64,000 nt of DNA from Candidatus Peregrinibacteria bacterium Gr01-1014_25 (GCA_007376205.1 VMFU01000001.1:220661-284660); one strand, 5' to 3'. Shown: positions 8,229 through 16,839, counted from the stretch's first letter. Program-made: numbers and translations. Notes: generated from the letters alone by a model not told the origin.

Positions 8229-8576
8229 GTGTCTTCGCAGCTTCGCTTCACCACCGTGGTCTTCTTGGCGTTCGTTGGCATCGTCACCGTCGCGCAGACG
8301 GTGATCCGCGGTGCGCGGCTGGACGCGCTGGCCAACCGCCCCAAACCCCCGCCGGTGCCGTGTCGCGGAGAATCCATCGCCGTCGACGACGATTTCAACG
8401 GGGGATCGCTCAAGCCCTGGTCGTGCAAGGCCAAATGTGCGGAGAAGAAGGAATACTACCTGCTGTACCACAACGGCGTGGCCACGCAGTGCGGCGCATA
8501 CCCGGACTGCTTTGATGAAGGCGAGGACAAGGGGCTGACGTGCATTCCACAACTGAAGACGACGAAGAAGAAGTGA
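8229..8576 (+). CDS. Small membrane-anchored or secreted Cys-containing protein, 115 aa
   Basis: The GTG at 8229 follows TATGCT by six nt. A single hydrophobic N-terminal helix (about residues 8-25) acts as signal anchor, followed by a Pro-rich linker and a compact domain with six cysteines (PCRGE, WSCKAKCAEK, QCGAYPDC, LTC), probably disulfide-bonded outside the cell. It ends in a Lys-rich tail and converges with the next gene, separated by only 3 nt. No known family recognised. Confidence 0.75.
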   Translation: MSSQLRFTTVVFLAFVGIVTVAQTVIRGARLDALANRPKPPPVPCRGESIAVDDDFNGGSLKPWSCKAKCAEKKEYYLLYHNGVATQCGAYPDCFDEGEDKGLTCIPQLKTTKKK

Positions 8577-8579
8577 CCG

Positions 8580-10829
8580 TCACAGCATGGCCATCTGCCC
8601 GCTTCCCGCGCCGGCGGGCCGGCTTCCGTTTCCGCAAACACTTTTGACGTAGGCAAGCACCGTACGTCCGTAAGTTTTCTCATGGAGCCGCTTGTCGAGC
8701 AGGAGCACGCGCCCGCCGCTCGTCCGCTGACGGGAGAACGTGCGCAAAATGCGGAAGAGTCGGTGGAGCAAACGCGGCAGGGAATAGGCGGTGAATCCGT
8801 TGCCGCTCCGTTCCGAGCGGAGGTGCGTGACGGGGTGCGATGGATGGTCAAAGGGCAGGCTGTCGATCGCGAGAAGATCGACCGAGGCGGCCGGCAAATC
8901 TAGGGTTTCGTACATCCACGGCGTCAGCACGAGCATGGCATGGGGAGAGGCCAGGAATTCCGCTTCCATACGCCCCTGTCCTCCGCTGAATCCTTGGCAA
9001 ATCAAACGAGTGTTCCCCTGCTCCAGTCGTTCGGTCCAGCGGATGAATGCCTGCTCGATGAGGCGCTTGCTGCCGAGCAGCACCACGGTCCGTCCGTCCG
9101 GCGGCTCCTCGAAGAGCCGGTCACTCGTCATGCCGGCCGGTGCATCGTACGAAAGAGGTACTCCGGGCAGAGGACACGCCGTCTCGCGCGTTACGATGTC
9201 AGGAGGCAGGACGTCGACCAGGTCGCAGCCCGGCGGGGTGATCAGCGTCACCGCATGCTTCCGATAGAGGTGCAGGGCGAGAAGGCTGCCGGTCGTGACG
9301 GGCGCGCGGTGGAGGAGCTGGCCGCCGCCGAGGCGGACCTCCGTCCAGGCGATGGCCCCCTCCAGGCTGCGCGCGTCGAGGAAGGATTGGAGAGCGAGGA
9401 GCAGATCCCGCGTGCGCGAGGGTACGTCGTCACGCGCTACAGCATCGGCCACCGCATCCCGCAGACCCTTCGCTTCGCGCGTGCCGGCGTCTTGCGGGCC
9501 CAAGAGATGCTGCTCTTCCTGTCCACGGATTTTCCCCGTCCAGAGCTCGGCGAGATCTACGAGGTGCATCAATGTCGCATCCCCCTGCGCGGCGGCCCGC
9601 AGGTCATCGAAGGCGATGCTTGCACCGAATGTCTTGGTCGCCGTGTCTTCGAGCATCGACGCGTCGTCGATGACGATGTGATCGTCGTTAGAGAGAACGG
9701 CATTGTCCTCGTCCCGCGCGAACATCAGCAGTTGCCGGTGATCGACGAGCAGTGCCTGCGCTTTTGCGTCGAACTGTGCACGGTATGCCGGTGACGACTC
9801 GGTACAGGCGATTTTCCCGTTCCAGACATCCTTCTCCCCGCCGTGAAGCGGGAAGCCGTCGCGATGGTGCGGTGCGTACCACAGGAGTTTGATCGCCAGG
9901 CTCGCCTCGTCCGCGGTGAACATCTCCTGCTGCGTCAACCGAGCGATCGTCGCGGGGTCGGGAAGTTGCAGCGGCGGCAGGATCGCCGTGGCTCCATGCG
10001 GAGGTGGTGAGCGCCGCAGAATCGTCGTCAGATTTTTAACGGCGAACCAGGTGCGGCGACTGCCTTTTGCGGCCGTGGCGATGAACGATGGCAGCAGCGC
10101 GGGCGAGAGGGAATCGTCAAAGAGTTGCACCGTCCCTACGGGAGGCGGATCGGCCGGACAGGGCTGCAGCGCAACATCGATACTGTCGCGGTTGCGGCAG
10201 GAGAGCCATGCGGGCGTGTCCGTGGACGTCGCCGATGGCAGCGCCTCGAAGAAGCGGCGGTACCCCTCCGGCGCGCGGGTCATGATGTCCTGGGCGATGG
10301 CGCGGTGCTCCTGTGGCAGCTGGCAGAGGCGTTCCCACACGCGTTCCAGGAGTTCGAGTGTGGCGCGGACGTCGCCGAGCGCGCGGTGCGGGGGATCGTG
10401 CCGGAGATTGAGCGTCGCGGAGAGGTAACCGAGCGAAAAGCTCGCGCATTCCGGAAACACGAGCGACGCGAGCATGGACGTGTCGATCCACGGGCGCTCG
10501 GTCAGATCGATGCCGTTGCGCTTCAGGAACTGCAGGTCGAAGGTGACGTTCTGCCCGACGATGATGACGTCGCCGTCGAGTTTCTGGGCGATGTCGTCGC
10601 GCACGTCTGCAAACGTCGGCTTCCCCGCCAGGTCCTCCGGTTTGATGCGCGTCAGGACCTGCACGTGCGGTGGGATCTCATCATCGGCCGCAAGCAGCTG
10701 TTCGTAGGTGTCGACGACCGCGCCGCCCTCGACGCGCACCATCGCGTACTCGATGATACGGTGCGCCCCAGGCACGAAGCCCGTCGTCTCGGTATCGAGA
10801 ACGACGAAGGAGAGCGGGGGAAGGGGCAT
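8580..10829 (-). CDS. DnaQ-like 3'-5' exonuclease fused to a degenerate DinG-like helicase region
   Basis: I start this 749-aa protein at the ATG of MPLPPLSFVVLDTETTGF (10829), preceded by TATCCT with a 6-nt gap; the longer track start adds a spurious Trp-rich leader. Residues about 1-180 are a DEDDh exonuclease: DTETTG (ExoI), QNVTFDLQF (ExoII) and HRALGDVRAT (ExoIII). The remainder matches the layout of bacterial DinG/DnaQ fusions, with VVLLGSKRLIEQ and a late LLLDKR, but I see no Walker A GKT or DEAH box, so the helicase part is probably inactive or strongly diverged. A role in DNA repair or processing is likely. NusA is encoded upstream on the same strand. Confidence 0.85.
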   Translation of the reverse strand: MPLPPLSFVVLDTETTGFVPGAHRIIEYAMVRVEGGAVVDTYEQLLAADDEIPPHVQVLTRIKPEDLAGKPTFADVRDDIAQKLDGDVIIVGQNVTFDLQFLKRNGIDLTERPWIDTSMLASLVFPECASFSLGYLSATLNLRHDPPHRALGDVRATLELLERVWERLCQLPQEHRAIAQDIMTRAPEGYRRFFEALPSATSTDTPAWLSCRNRDSIDVALQPCPADPPPVGTVQLFDDSLSPALLPSFIATAAKGSRRTWFAVKNLTTILRRSPPPHGATAILPPLQLPDPATIARLTQQEMFTADEASLAIKLLWYAPHHRDGFPLHGGEKDVWNGKIACTESSPAYRAQFDAKAQALLVDHRQLLMFARDEDNAVLSNDDHIVIDDASMLEDTATKTFGASIAFDDLRAAAQGDATLMHLVDLAELWTGKIRGQEEQHLLGPQDAGTREAKGLRDAVADAVARDDVPSRTRDLLLALQSFLDARSLEGAIAWTEVRLGGGQLLHRAPVTTGSLLALHLYRKHAVTLITPPGCDLVDVLPPDIVTRETACPLPGVPLSYDAPAGMTSDRLFEEPPDGRTVVLLGSKRLIEQAFIRWTERLEQGNTRLICQGFSGGQGRMEAEFLASPHAMLVLTPWMYETLDLPAASVDLLAIDSLPFDHPSHPVTHLRSERSGNGFTAYSLPRLLHRLFRILRTFSRQRTSGGRVLLLDKRLHEKTYGRTVLAYVKSVCGNGSRPAGAGSGQMAML

Positions 10830-10856
10830 GATGGAAGGATACCGAGGGGGCGAAGG

Positions 10857-11005
10857 AAACCAAGGAAACCAAAGCAACCAAAGAGACCAACGATCCAATG
10901 AGCATTTCCGTCACGAATGTCACCTCATCGCTGGCGCGGTGGGGAAAGGTTATTTCTCTTCCTCTTTAACTTCCTCGGTCGCCTTGGTTTCTTTGGTTGC
11001 CTTTA
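10857..11005. repeat. 9-nt periodic inverted repeat spanning the nusA 3' end
   Basis: On the plus strand, 10857-10893 has four 9-nt units of the type GAAACCAAG/GCAACCAAA. The nusA tail (about 10975-11005) has the complementary units TTGGTTTCT and TTGGTTGCC. In the nusA mRNA the two arms could pair over about 20 nt around an 80-nt loop. Confidence 0.6.
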
Positions 11006-12182
11006 CCTCCTCGGCCTCCTTTGTCTCATCGGTCACTTCGGTCTCTTCTTCAGTCTTGATCTCCGCCACCGCCACCGGTTCCCCGCGCAGCTCGGCAAGC
11101 TTGGCCTTGAAGGCCGGTAGCTCCTCGTAGTTGTACATGTCCAATTCGTACGCGGTCAGCTCCGTCGCCAGGCGGATGTTCTGCCCTTTCTTGCCGATGG
11201 CCATCGGACGCTGTGCCTCTTCAACGAAGACGGCGGCTCGTTTCTTGATGCGCCGTCCAGCGTCATCCATGTGCTCCTTGTCGTTCACGATGATGACCGC
11301 CGAGATCGATGCCGGTTGCAGTGCCGTGGCGATGAGCTTGATGGCATCCTCGCTCCACTCGAGCATGTCGACGCGCTCGCCGTTGATCTCCTCCATGACG
11401 GCCTGAATGCGTACGCCCTTCTGCCCGACGCACGCGCCGATGGGATCGACGCGCGGATCCTTGCTCAACACCGCGACCTTGCTGCGGAAGCCCGCGTCGC
11501 GCGCGATCGATTTCACTTCGACGTCGCCGTTGCGCACTTCGGGAATTTCCAATTCGAGGAGTTTGCGGACGAGGTTGGGGTGCGTGCGGGAGATGCGCAG
11601 CTGCGGACCTTTGCCTGTCAGCTCGACCTTCTCGAGGTACACGCGGATGCGCTTGCCCGTGTAGTAGTGCTCGCCCGGGATCTGCTCGCGCCACGGGAGA
11701 CTCACGGTCATACCCTCGATTTCGAGCGTGACCCAGTTGGGATCGACTTTCGTGACCGTCGCCGTGAGCAGCTCATTCTCGCGGTCTTTGAATTTCTCGT
11801 AGAGGCTCTGGCGCTCCGCTTCCTGCAGTTTCTGCAGAATGACCTGCTTCGCGGCCTGCGCGGCGATGCGACCGTAACCCTCGGGTGTGACGTCGATCTC
11901 GACCTCGTCGCCCACGTCGACGTCGCGCTTGATCTTCTTGGCATCCTTAATACCGATTTCGAAGTTGTCGTTCTCCACCTCCGCGACGACTTCCTTCACG
12001 ATCAAGATCGTCGGCATTTCCTTGCTCTCATCCAGCCGGACGCGGATTTCCATTTCCTTGTTGCCGTAGTCCTTGCGGTACGCCGTGGCGATCGCCTGTT
12101 GAACGGCTTCGAGGACCTGGTCGGCCGACACATTCTTTTCAGCGCAGATTTGGTTGATGGCGGCGAGGAACGATGCGCGCAT
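10950..12182 (-). CDS. nusA: Transcription termination/antitermination factor NusA
   Basis: A 410-aa protein with the NusA N-terminal RNA polymerase-binding domain (residues 1-130), an S1 domain (about 135-205) and tandem KH domains containing DPIGACVGQKGVRIQ and MAIGKKGQNIRLA. It binds RNA polymerase and nascent RNA and modulates pausing and termination. After about residue 365 there is a low-complexity acidic/Lys/Thr tail (KTEEETEVTDETKE) encoded by 9-nt repeats, in place of the C-terminal acidic repeats of proteobacterial NusA. It is not preceded here by rimP, unlike the usual nusA operon. Confidence 0.96.
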   Translation of the reverse strand: MRASFLAAINQICAEKNVSADQVLEAVQQAIATAYRKDYGNKEMEIRVRLDESKEMPTILIVKEVVAEVENDNFEIGIKDAKKIKRDVDVGDEVEIDVTPEGYGRIAAQAAKQVILQKLQEAERQSLYEKFKDRENELLTATVTKVDPNWVTLEIEGMTVSLPWREQIPGEHYYTGKRIRVYLEKVELTGKGPQLRISRTHPNLVRKLLELEIPEVRNGDVEVKSIARDAGFRSKVAVLSKDPRVDPIGACVGQKGVRIQAVMEEINGERVDMLEWSEDAIKLIATALQPASISAVIIVNDKEHMDDAGRRIKKRAAVFVEEAQRPMAIGKKGQNIRLATELTAYELDMYNYEELPAFKAKLAELRGEPVAVAEIKTEEETEVTDETKEAEEVKATKETKATEEVKEEEK

Positions 12183-12218
12183 GGGATGGGAGAGAAAAGA
12201 GGCCCGATGAAGGCCACC

Positions 12219-12237
12219 GTTCCATCATCAATGGAAC
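12219..12237 (-). promoter_or_regulatory. Hairpin in the nusA 5' region
   Basis: A perfect 7-bp inverted repeat GTTCCAT / ATGGAAC with a 5-nt loop, 37 nt upstream of the nusA ATG. There is no U-run, so it is more likely a leader structure or operator than a terminator. Confidence 0.4.
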
Positions 12238-12328
12238 AGTGAACGATCAAGGAGGAACGTTGATAAGCAAAGTGTACACGAACCTCACCGGAAGGCAAGG
12301 GCTTTTGGAAGCTGCAGGAGCGGCCAAG

Positions 12329-13192
12329 CTATTTCTTCGTCGCCATCTTCGTCGTCACCACGTACATGAAGGCCAGCAACACGAGCGACCAGAAGCCGGC
12401 GAAAATACCGCGGCCCAAGCCGACGAGGGACGAGAGCGCTTGGAGCAGAACGACCGGCGTCATGCCGTACAGTGACAGGCGGTACAGCGCCCCGTACGAG
12501 AGTTTCGCTTTGCGCAGGCGGTGGATAAGCCAGAGAACGAACGTGGGGAGCAGCAGCCAGAGCAGGTGCCACGAAAGGGAGAGCGCTCCGGCGATGAAGG
12601 GCAGAACGAGAACCGAGAAGGCGAGTAGGACCCAGAGCATCATCGGCAACATGGAGCGCAGACGCGCGAGGCCGTCGACGTACTCTTCGCGCGTGATCGT
12701 CAGCGGCTCTTTGGGATACGAGATGACGCGATAACCGCTCTCTTCTGGGATGACGATGCCCCCGCGGGTTAGGAGCACCAAGCTCCCGCGCGCCGGGTAA
12801 TCCTCCACCGATGCCGACGTGTCGATCGTTGCGAGAGAGCGGACGGTCTGGCCCTCATCTTCCAGCGCTTCCTGATCAATGAATGTTGGGAAAGGAATGA
12901 CGACCGGCTTGGGATCGCTCGACGTCAAAAGACCGTTGTCGATCGTCAACGTCAGATCCTCCGGATAGAGCACGCGGAGATCCTCCAGTTTCTCGTCGAT
13001 CGCGCTTCCCGATGGGATGACGGTGACCACGGGGATGGCAAGGGCGAGGATGCCGACGAAGGAGAGGAGCGTCAGGAGCGCGTACGCGTACCCGGTGCCC
13101 GTTCGCAGTGAGCGCTTGCGGAGCGTCCGGTAGAAACCGACGTCGCTGCAGGTGCGCAGGACGGTCTGGAAGAAGGTGCGGAGGCGATGCAT
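12329..13192 (-). CDS. DUF1189 family membrane protein
   Basis: A 287-aa protein; its ATG at 13192 follows TATACT by six nt on the minus strand. The amphipathic N-terminus (MHRLRTFFQTVLRTCSDVGFYRTL) and one helix (about residues 36-60) are followed by an extracytoplasmic beta-rich domain (about 65-165) and four C-terminal helices (about 180-283), the layout I know for DUF1189. Function is unknown. Its stop lies 147 nt upstream of the nusA start, so the two could be co-transcribed. Confidence 0.8.
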   Translation of the reverse strand: MHRLRTFFQTVLRTCSDVGFYRTLRKRSLRTGTGYAYALLTLLSFVGILALAIPVVTVIPSGSAIDEKLEDLRVLYPEDLTLTIDNGLLTSSDPKPVVIPFPTFIDQEALEDEGQTVRSLATIDTSASVEDYPARGSLVLLTRGGIVIPEESGYRVISYPKEPLTITREEYVDGLARLRSMLPMMLWVLLAFSVLVLPFIAGALSLSWHLLWLLLPTFVLWLIHRLRKAKLSYGALYRLSLYGMTPVVLLQALSSLVGLGRGIFAGFWSLVLLAFMYVVTTKMATKK

Positions 13193-13213
13193 GCGCGGAG
13201 TATACCTATGCGA

Positions 13214-14497
13214 TCAGCTTTTGCCCGCCATGAATTTGTGAAGCTTGCCGTACCACGCTCCGCGGATGTGTTTCAGGAGAACGGTTTTCACCGCGTCACT
13301 TTCGAGTGTTCGGGTGAGCAAGAGACGCAGCTCGTGATCGGCGTCTTTCCGATCCTCGATGCGGCTGCCCACCGCTCCGACGATGCCCCGTGCTTCATCA
13401 AGGAACTGCGGGAAATCGACAGCGGCCAGCACCTCCTCCCGCTGGTCGCGAATGGTATCGGTGATGAAGGAGCGGACGGATTCATCCGTGCGGCCCGATA
13501 GACGTTTGCCCTGCACATGCCATCGATTACCGAAGAACACGCCCTGCGTTTGGAAGCGGTGCTTCTGAAGGAGCGCATCGATGTCTCTCTGCTGGTCCAT
13601 CGCCGCTTCGCGCAGATCGGCGACGGCGATTTCGTTCACCGTTCCTCTTTTCAAAATGAAGAGTTCGGGCGCGACGATGCCCATCGACACGAGGACGTAC
13701 TCGCCAATGGTGTTGAGCAATTGCACCGCGTGCATCTCCGCCGAATCGCGTCTCGACATTTTCATGTAACCACTGGCGAACCGCGCCTGCATGCGTTCGG
13801 AAATGATCGGCAGCAGCTTCTCGAGGACGACGACATCGCGGAAATATTCCTGAAATGGTCGCGAGGTGCCATCGCCGATCGACGATGCCAGCGACAGAAT
13901 CTTCGTGATAATGCGAACATGGGGATCAAGAACCGAGTGGATGTCGAGTGCAGCGCGGTTTTCGCCAATCTCTTGGACGATTCCCTGCGAGTCCTGGCCT
14001 TTCATTGCGTTCAGAAGATCTATGTTCTCCCGCATGTCCTTCTCCAATTTCGCCGGGTTTTCCCATGCCTGGAGGTATTTTCCCTGTGTTGTGCGGAGCG
14101 TGTGCGTGCCCCCATTCTCCGCTTCGACTTCCACATTCCCCTCGCATGCGGCGAACAGTGCGAGCGCAGCGACACGCTGGTAGATCTGCTGGCTCGGAAG
14201 CGAAACCGCCGTGCGATTCGCCAAGAGCTGTTCGCGGATCGAAGGATTGAGCAATCCCTGACGGAGCGTGTCGATGTGCTCCGTCTTGCCTTGCTGACTA
14301 GCGGTCTGTGCGAGAGTCTCGACCATCTGCTCGTACTGCTCATCGGTGGCGCACGGGCCGTCCTCGAGGAGCTGGCGCATGGACAGGCCCATGCGCTGTG
14401 CCAATTCCATGCGCAGCTCCATGCGCTGGGCAGTCGTCAGCACTTGGCGCTGTTCCAGCCTCTGGCCCATGCTCATTCCCATCGACATACTCATCAT
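13214..14497 (-). CDS. Hypothetical 427-aa protein with Met/Gln/Arg-rich N-terminus
   Basis: The ATG at 14497 follows a TACCAT box by 5 nt. The protein opens with MMSMSMGMSMGQRLEQRQVL and a Gln/Arg/Met-rich helical stretch (to about residue 45) that loosely recalls the N-terminal activator-interacting region of RpoN, though no core-binding or HTH region of sigma-54 is visible. The remainder is helical and soluble with no catalytic motif I can name. It lies 22 nt before the DUF1189 gene on the same strand. Function unknown. Confidence 0.7.
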   Translation of the reverse strand: MMSMSMGMSMGQRLEQRQVLTTAQRMELRMELAQRMGLSMRQLLEDGPCATDEQYEQMVETLAQTASQQGKTEHIDTLRQGLLNPSIREQLLANRTAVSLPSQQIYQRVAALALFAACEGNVEVEAENGGTHTLRTTQGKYLQAWENPAKLEKDMRENIDLLNAMKGQDSQGIVQEIGENRAALDIHSVLDPHVRIITKILSLASSIGDGTSRPFQEYFRDVVVLEKLLPIISERMQARFASGYMKMSRRDSAEMHAVQLLNTIGEYVLVSMGIVAPELFILKRGTVNEIAVADLREAAMDQQRDIDALLQKHRFQTQGVFFGNRWHVQGKRLSGRTDESVRSFITDTIRDQREEVLAAVDFPQFLDEARGIVGAVGSRIEDRKDADHELRLLLTRTLESDAVKTVLLKHIRGAWYGKLHKFMAGKS

Positions 14498-14549
14498 TTC
14501 GAATGGTAAACTATTTTAGTGTTTTTGCAAGTTCTTTGCGGCGATTCTG

Positions 14550-15578
14550 CTATGCCTGCGTTCGCGCGGTATCTATGCCTTGCATGAACGCTTTCGCATG
14601 CCTTCCACGCATGGTCGGGAACAGGCTGATGCATCGGTACGCAAGGCGCTTCCACCCACGCGGTGCGCGGTCGAACGCGGGGTCCATGCGCGCCATCGCG
14701 ACCGCGGACCGGCCGATCGTCTCCATGCGTTTAAGAGAATCTTCCAACGAAAGGCGGTGGTGGTGGAGCGCCCGCGCATTTGGTTCGTAGAGGAGCGCTA
14801 TGCCAGCGTCGCGCAGCCGCAGCCCCCACTCGACGTCCTCCCAACCGTAGAGCGAAACATCCTCGCGAAACGGGAAGCGGCGCGCGATCTCCGTCGGCAG
14901 GCTAATGTGACTGGTGTACGTGAAGCGGTGTTGGATGGCTTGCGGCAGGGCTCGGTGCGCATACGCTGCAATCCGCGTGTACCCAAACTGCCACCCCGTC
15001 CTGTCGAGCCAGCGCATCGCTGGCGTGATGCCCGCGGCTGGATCCCAGGCGGTGTGGCCAAGAATAGCTGTGAGCTGTGAGCTGTGAGCTGTGAACTGCC
15101 TAGAGCCCATAGCTAATAGCCCATAGCTGTCATGCGCTTGCACATGTATTTCACAAGCATCTCTCTCGAGCAATATGTCGTCGCCGATGAAGAGCACATA
15201 GGGGGCAGTCGCCTCGGCGACGCCGCGGTTGCGAGCAACGCCCTGATGGCAGGGCGGGATGTTGATGAAGCGAACAGTGGGCAGCGGGCAGCGGGCAGAA
15301 CTATTCGCTGTTCGCTGTTCGCTGACCGCCACCTGTGTTTCGTCGTCTCCCCCGTCACTCACCACAATCACCTCGAGCCGGTCCGCGATCGTCTGCCGCG
15401 CGAGGCGTTCCAGGCAGAGCGCAAGGATTGGTGCGCGCCGGTGCGTCGGGATGATGACGGAGAGAGCCGGCGATGGGTGGACAGCGTTCAGCGGACAGGG
15501 GACAGTGGGGGCATCATCGCACGGGGCCGGGGCCCTTTTCCATGCGTTCCATGAGAAGTTTCTTCCTCGATCTTGCAT
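14550..15578 (-). CDS. Family 2 glycosyltransferase with embedded heptad repeats
   Basis: A GT-A fold glycosyltransferase: SVIIPTHRR start of the Rossmann unit, VVSDGGDD, NRGVAEATAPYVLFIGDD (DxD-like acceptor region) and a C-terminal YGWEDVEWGLRL (ED..W motif). It probably adds a sugar to a cell-surface glycan. Three 7-nt periodic repeat blocks lie within or at its 5' end (15066-15128, 15270-15325, 15481-15508), encoding odd segments such as SEQRTANSSAR and SRQFTAHSSQLTA. The start is uncertain: I use ATG 15578, which overlaps the divergent tsaB by 28 nt, but a CTG at 15491 closer to the conserved SVIIP would avoid overlap. Confidence 0.8.
   Translation of the reverse strand: MQDRGRNFSWNAWKRAPAPCDDAPTVPCPLNAVHPSPALSVIIPTHRRAPILALCLERLARQTIADRLEVIVVSDGGDDETQVAVSEQRTANSSARCPLPTVRFINIPPCHQGVARNRGVAEATAPYVLFIGDDILLERDACEIHVQAHDSYGLLAMGSRQFTAHSSQLTAILGHTAWDPAAGITPAMRWLDRTGWQFGYTRIAAYAHRALPQAIQHRFTYTSHISLPTEIARRFPFREDVSLYGWEDVEWGLRLRDAGIALLYEPNARALHHHRLSLEDSLKRMETIGRSAVAMARMDPAFDRAPRGWKRLAYRCISLFPTMRGRHAKAFMQGIDTARTQA
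15066..15128. repeat. Heptanucleotide repeat block (9 units) inside the GT2 gene
   Basis: Consecutive 7-mers AGCTGTG x4, AACTGCC, TAGAGCC, CATAGCT, AATAGCC, CATAGCT. The period of seven is strict although unit sequences drift. The two halves are imperfectly complementary (AGCTGTG versus CATAGCT). Confidence 0.85.
15270..15325. repeat. Heptanucleotide palindromic repeat block (8 units) inside the GT2 gene
   Basis: Units GCGAACA, GTGGGCA, GCGGGCA x2, GAACTAT, TCGCTGT x2, TCGCTGA. The left arm AGCGAACAG is complementary to the right arm CTGTTCGCT, so the block can fold into a hairpin. Confidence 0.85.
15481..15508. repeat. Heptanucleotide repeat block (4 units) at the GT2 5' end
   Basis: Units ACAGCGT, TCAGCGG, ACAGGGG, ACAGTGG in strict 7-nt register. 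Confidence 0.7.
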
Positions 15579-16180
15579 CCCACGACGGCATCGCGGCACT
15601 CGTCGAAGGCGATCGCGTCATAGGACATCAGGCGATGGACCACCGCGTGAGCGACGCCGAGTTGCTACCGACGATCGAAAACCTCTTGCACGCCGCGGAG
15701 TGGACATTCGCCACGCTCACGCATGTCGCCTGCGTGACAGGACCGGGAGGATTCACCAGCCTGCGCATCGCCGTGACGCTCGCCAATACGCTGTCGGACC
15801 AACTTGGCATTCCGCTCACCGGGGTGCACTTGAGCGATGTGTATGCGGCGAGAGTAACGGGCGGGCAGCGACCAGCGACCAGCGGACAGATTTTTTGGCT
15901 GCATTCAACAAAGGCCCACGAGGTGTTCGTGCGGGAGATGGGATCGGCGAAGACGCAGTGGACCGAACCGACGCATATGACGATGGAGGATCTGGACCGC
16001 TTGTTGCCCAAGACGTTCTCCTGGTGCGGCGAGCTGCTCCCTGCGCACCAGCAAGTCATCGCCGAACGAGGCGGCGCAGCGCAGGCGACAGCGCCGCTCA
16101 TGTCGGTTCTTCCTGACATCGTGCGGAGTTTGTCCTACGCAAAACCCCCAGTTCTGCCTTGGTACGGACGTGGATGGTGA
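15551..16180 (+). CDS. tsaB: tRNA threonylcarbamoyladenosine biosynthesis protein TsaB
   Basis: A 209-aa protein starting at ATG 15551 (ATG 15542, in frame, is equally possible). The N-terminal ASKHA fold FFLDLASHDGIAALV and the family hallmark VTGPGGFTSLRIAVTLANTL identify TsaB, the non-catalytic partner of TsaD in t6A37 modification of ANN-decoding tRNAs. A four-unit heptad repeat (15861-15888) is embedded after VYAARVTG and encodes GQRPATSGQ without shifting the frame. It is divergent from the GT2 gene, with overlapping 5' ends. Confidence 0.92.
   Translation: MRSFFLDLASHDGIAALVEGDRVIGHQAMDHRVSDAELLPTIENLLHAAEWTFATLTHVACVTGPGGFTSLRIAVTLANTLSDQLGIPLTGVHLSDVYAARVTGGQRPATSGQIFWLHSTKAHEVFVREMGSAKTQWTEPTHMTMEDLDRLLPKTFSWCGELLPAHQQVIAERGGAAQATAPLMSVLPDIVRSLSYAKPPVLPWYGRGW
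15861..15888. repeat. Heptanucleotide repeat block (4 units) inside tsaB
   Basis: Units GCGGGCA, GCGACCA, GCGACCA, GCGGACA in the coding sequence. Confidence 0.85.
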
Positions 16181-16229
16181 CGTCGGTGGAAAACTTGCGA
16201 ATTTTAAGAAAATGGTCTTCAATATCCAT

Positions 16230-16263
16230 ATTCGCATTTGTGCAAACGGGCACCTATGCGAAT
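16230..16263. promoter_or_regulatory. Inverted repeat upstream of the 180-aa orphan
   Basis: A perfect 8-bp inverted repeat ATTCGCAT / ATGCGAAT encloses a shorter GTGC/GCAC pairing, 34 nt before the Shine-Dalgarno of the next gene, in locally AT-rich sequence. It could be an operator or a leader hairpin. Confidence 0.45.
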
Positions 16264-16296
16264 GACAGTGACTGCTCCTTTCAGAAGGGAGGGACC

Positions 16297-16839
16297 ATGG
16301 AAGAGTTCGTGCGCTTTGCGCTGGGACTCCTCGATGCTTCGTACGACCCGAAAGGGTTTGTGCTGACGCCCGACGACCGTCGCCGCCTGATCGAAGGTCT
16401 CGAGCGCGTTGTTGTTTTGGGCCCAATGAGCGAGACGCTTCTCGCCTACCAATGCGCGTTGAGTCGCATCAACAAGGCGCAGGGCGAGCGGTGGAACGCG
16501 GCATATACCCGCTGGATTGCCGATCAGAATAGGCGGCAGTTCGTAGAAAATCGCGATCAACCCCGCTGGAGGCAGGAAGCCATGACCATCGCGGAAGCGG
16601 CCCAGGCAGGATTCGGGTCTCTCGCGGACGATCAACTCCTGCAAATGGTCGACCCGACCGTGGCCATGGAAGTCGCCGACCAGCTCTGGGCCCACGACCC
16701 CGCCACGAAGCAGATCGTGCTGCCGCCCTACTGGCTAACACTGCGGCAACGACTCTTTCCAGGCTGGGAGTCGACAGGGGACATGCTGCGCCGTTCGATT
16801 GAGGAATGGCGACGGCGTCGAGAAGATCAGTCTGAATGA
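16297..16839 (+). CDS. Hypothetical protein, 180 aa, with strong Shine-Dalgarno
   Basis: I start at ATG 16297 because AGGGAGGGACC directly precedes it, one of few convincing Shine-Dalgarno sequences in the window; the track start lies upstream of an inverted repeat. The protein is soluble, helical and Trp/Arg-rich, with many Gln and Asp residues and no recognised domain. It is bounded by an inverted repeat upstream and a strong terminator downstream, so it is a stand-alone transcription unit between tsaB and secA. Function unknown. Confidence 0.75.
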   Translation: MEEFVRFALGLLDASYDPKGFVLTPDDRRRLIEGLERVVVLGPMSETLLAYQCALSRINKAQGERWNAAYTRWIADQNRRQFVENRDQPRWRQEAMTIAEAAQAGFGSLADDQLLQMVDPTVAMEVADQLWAHDPATKQIVLPPYWLTLRQRLFPGWESTGDMLRRSIEEWRRRREDQSE

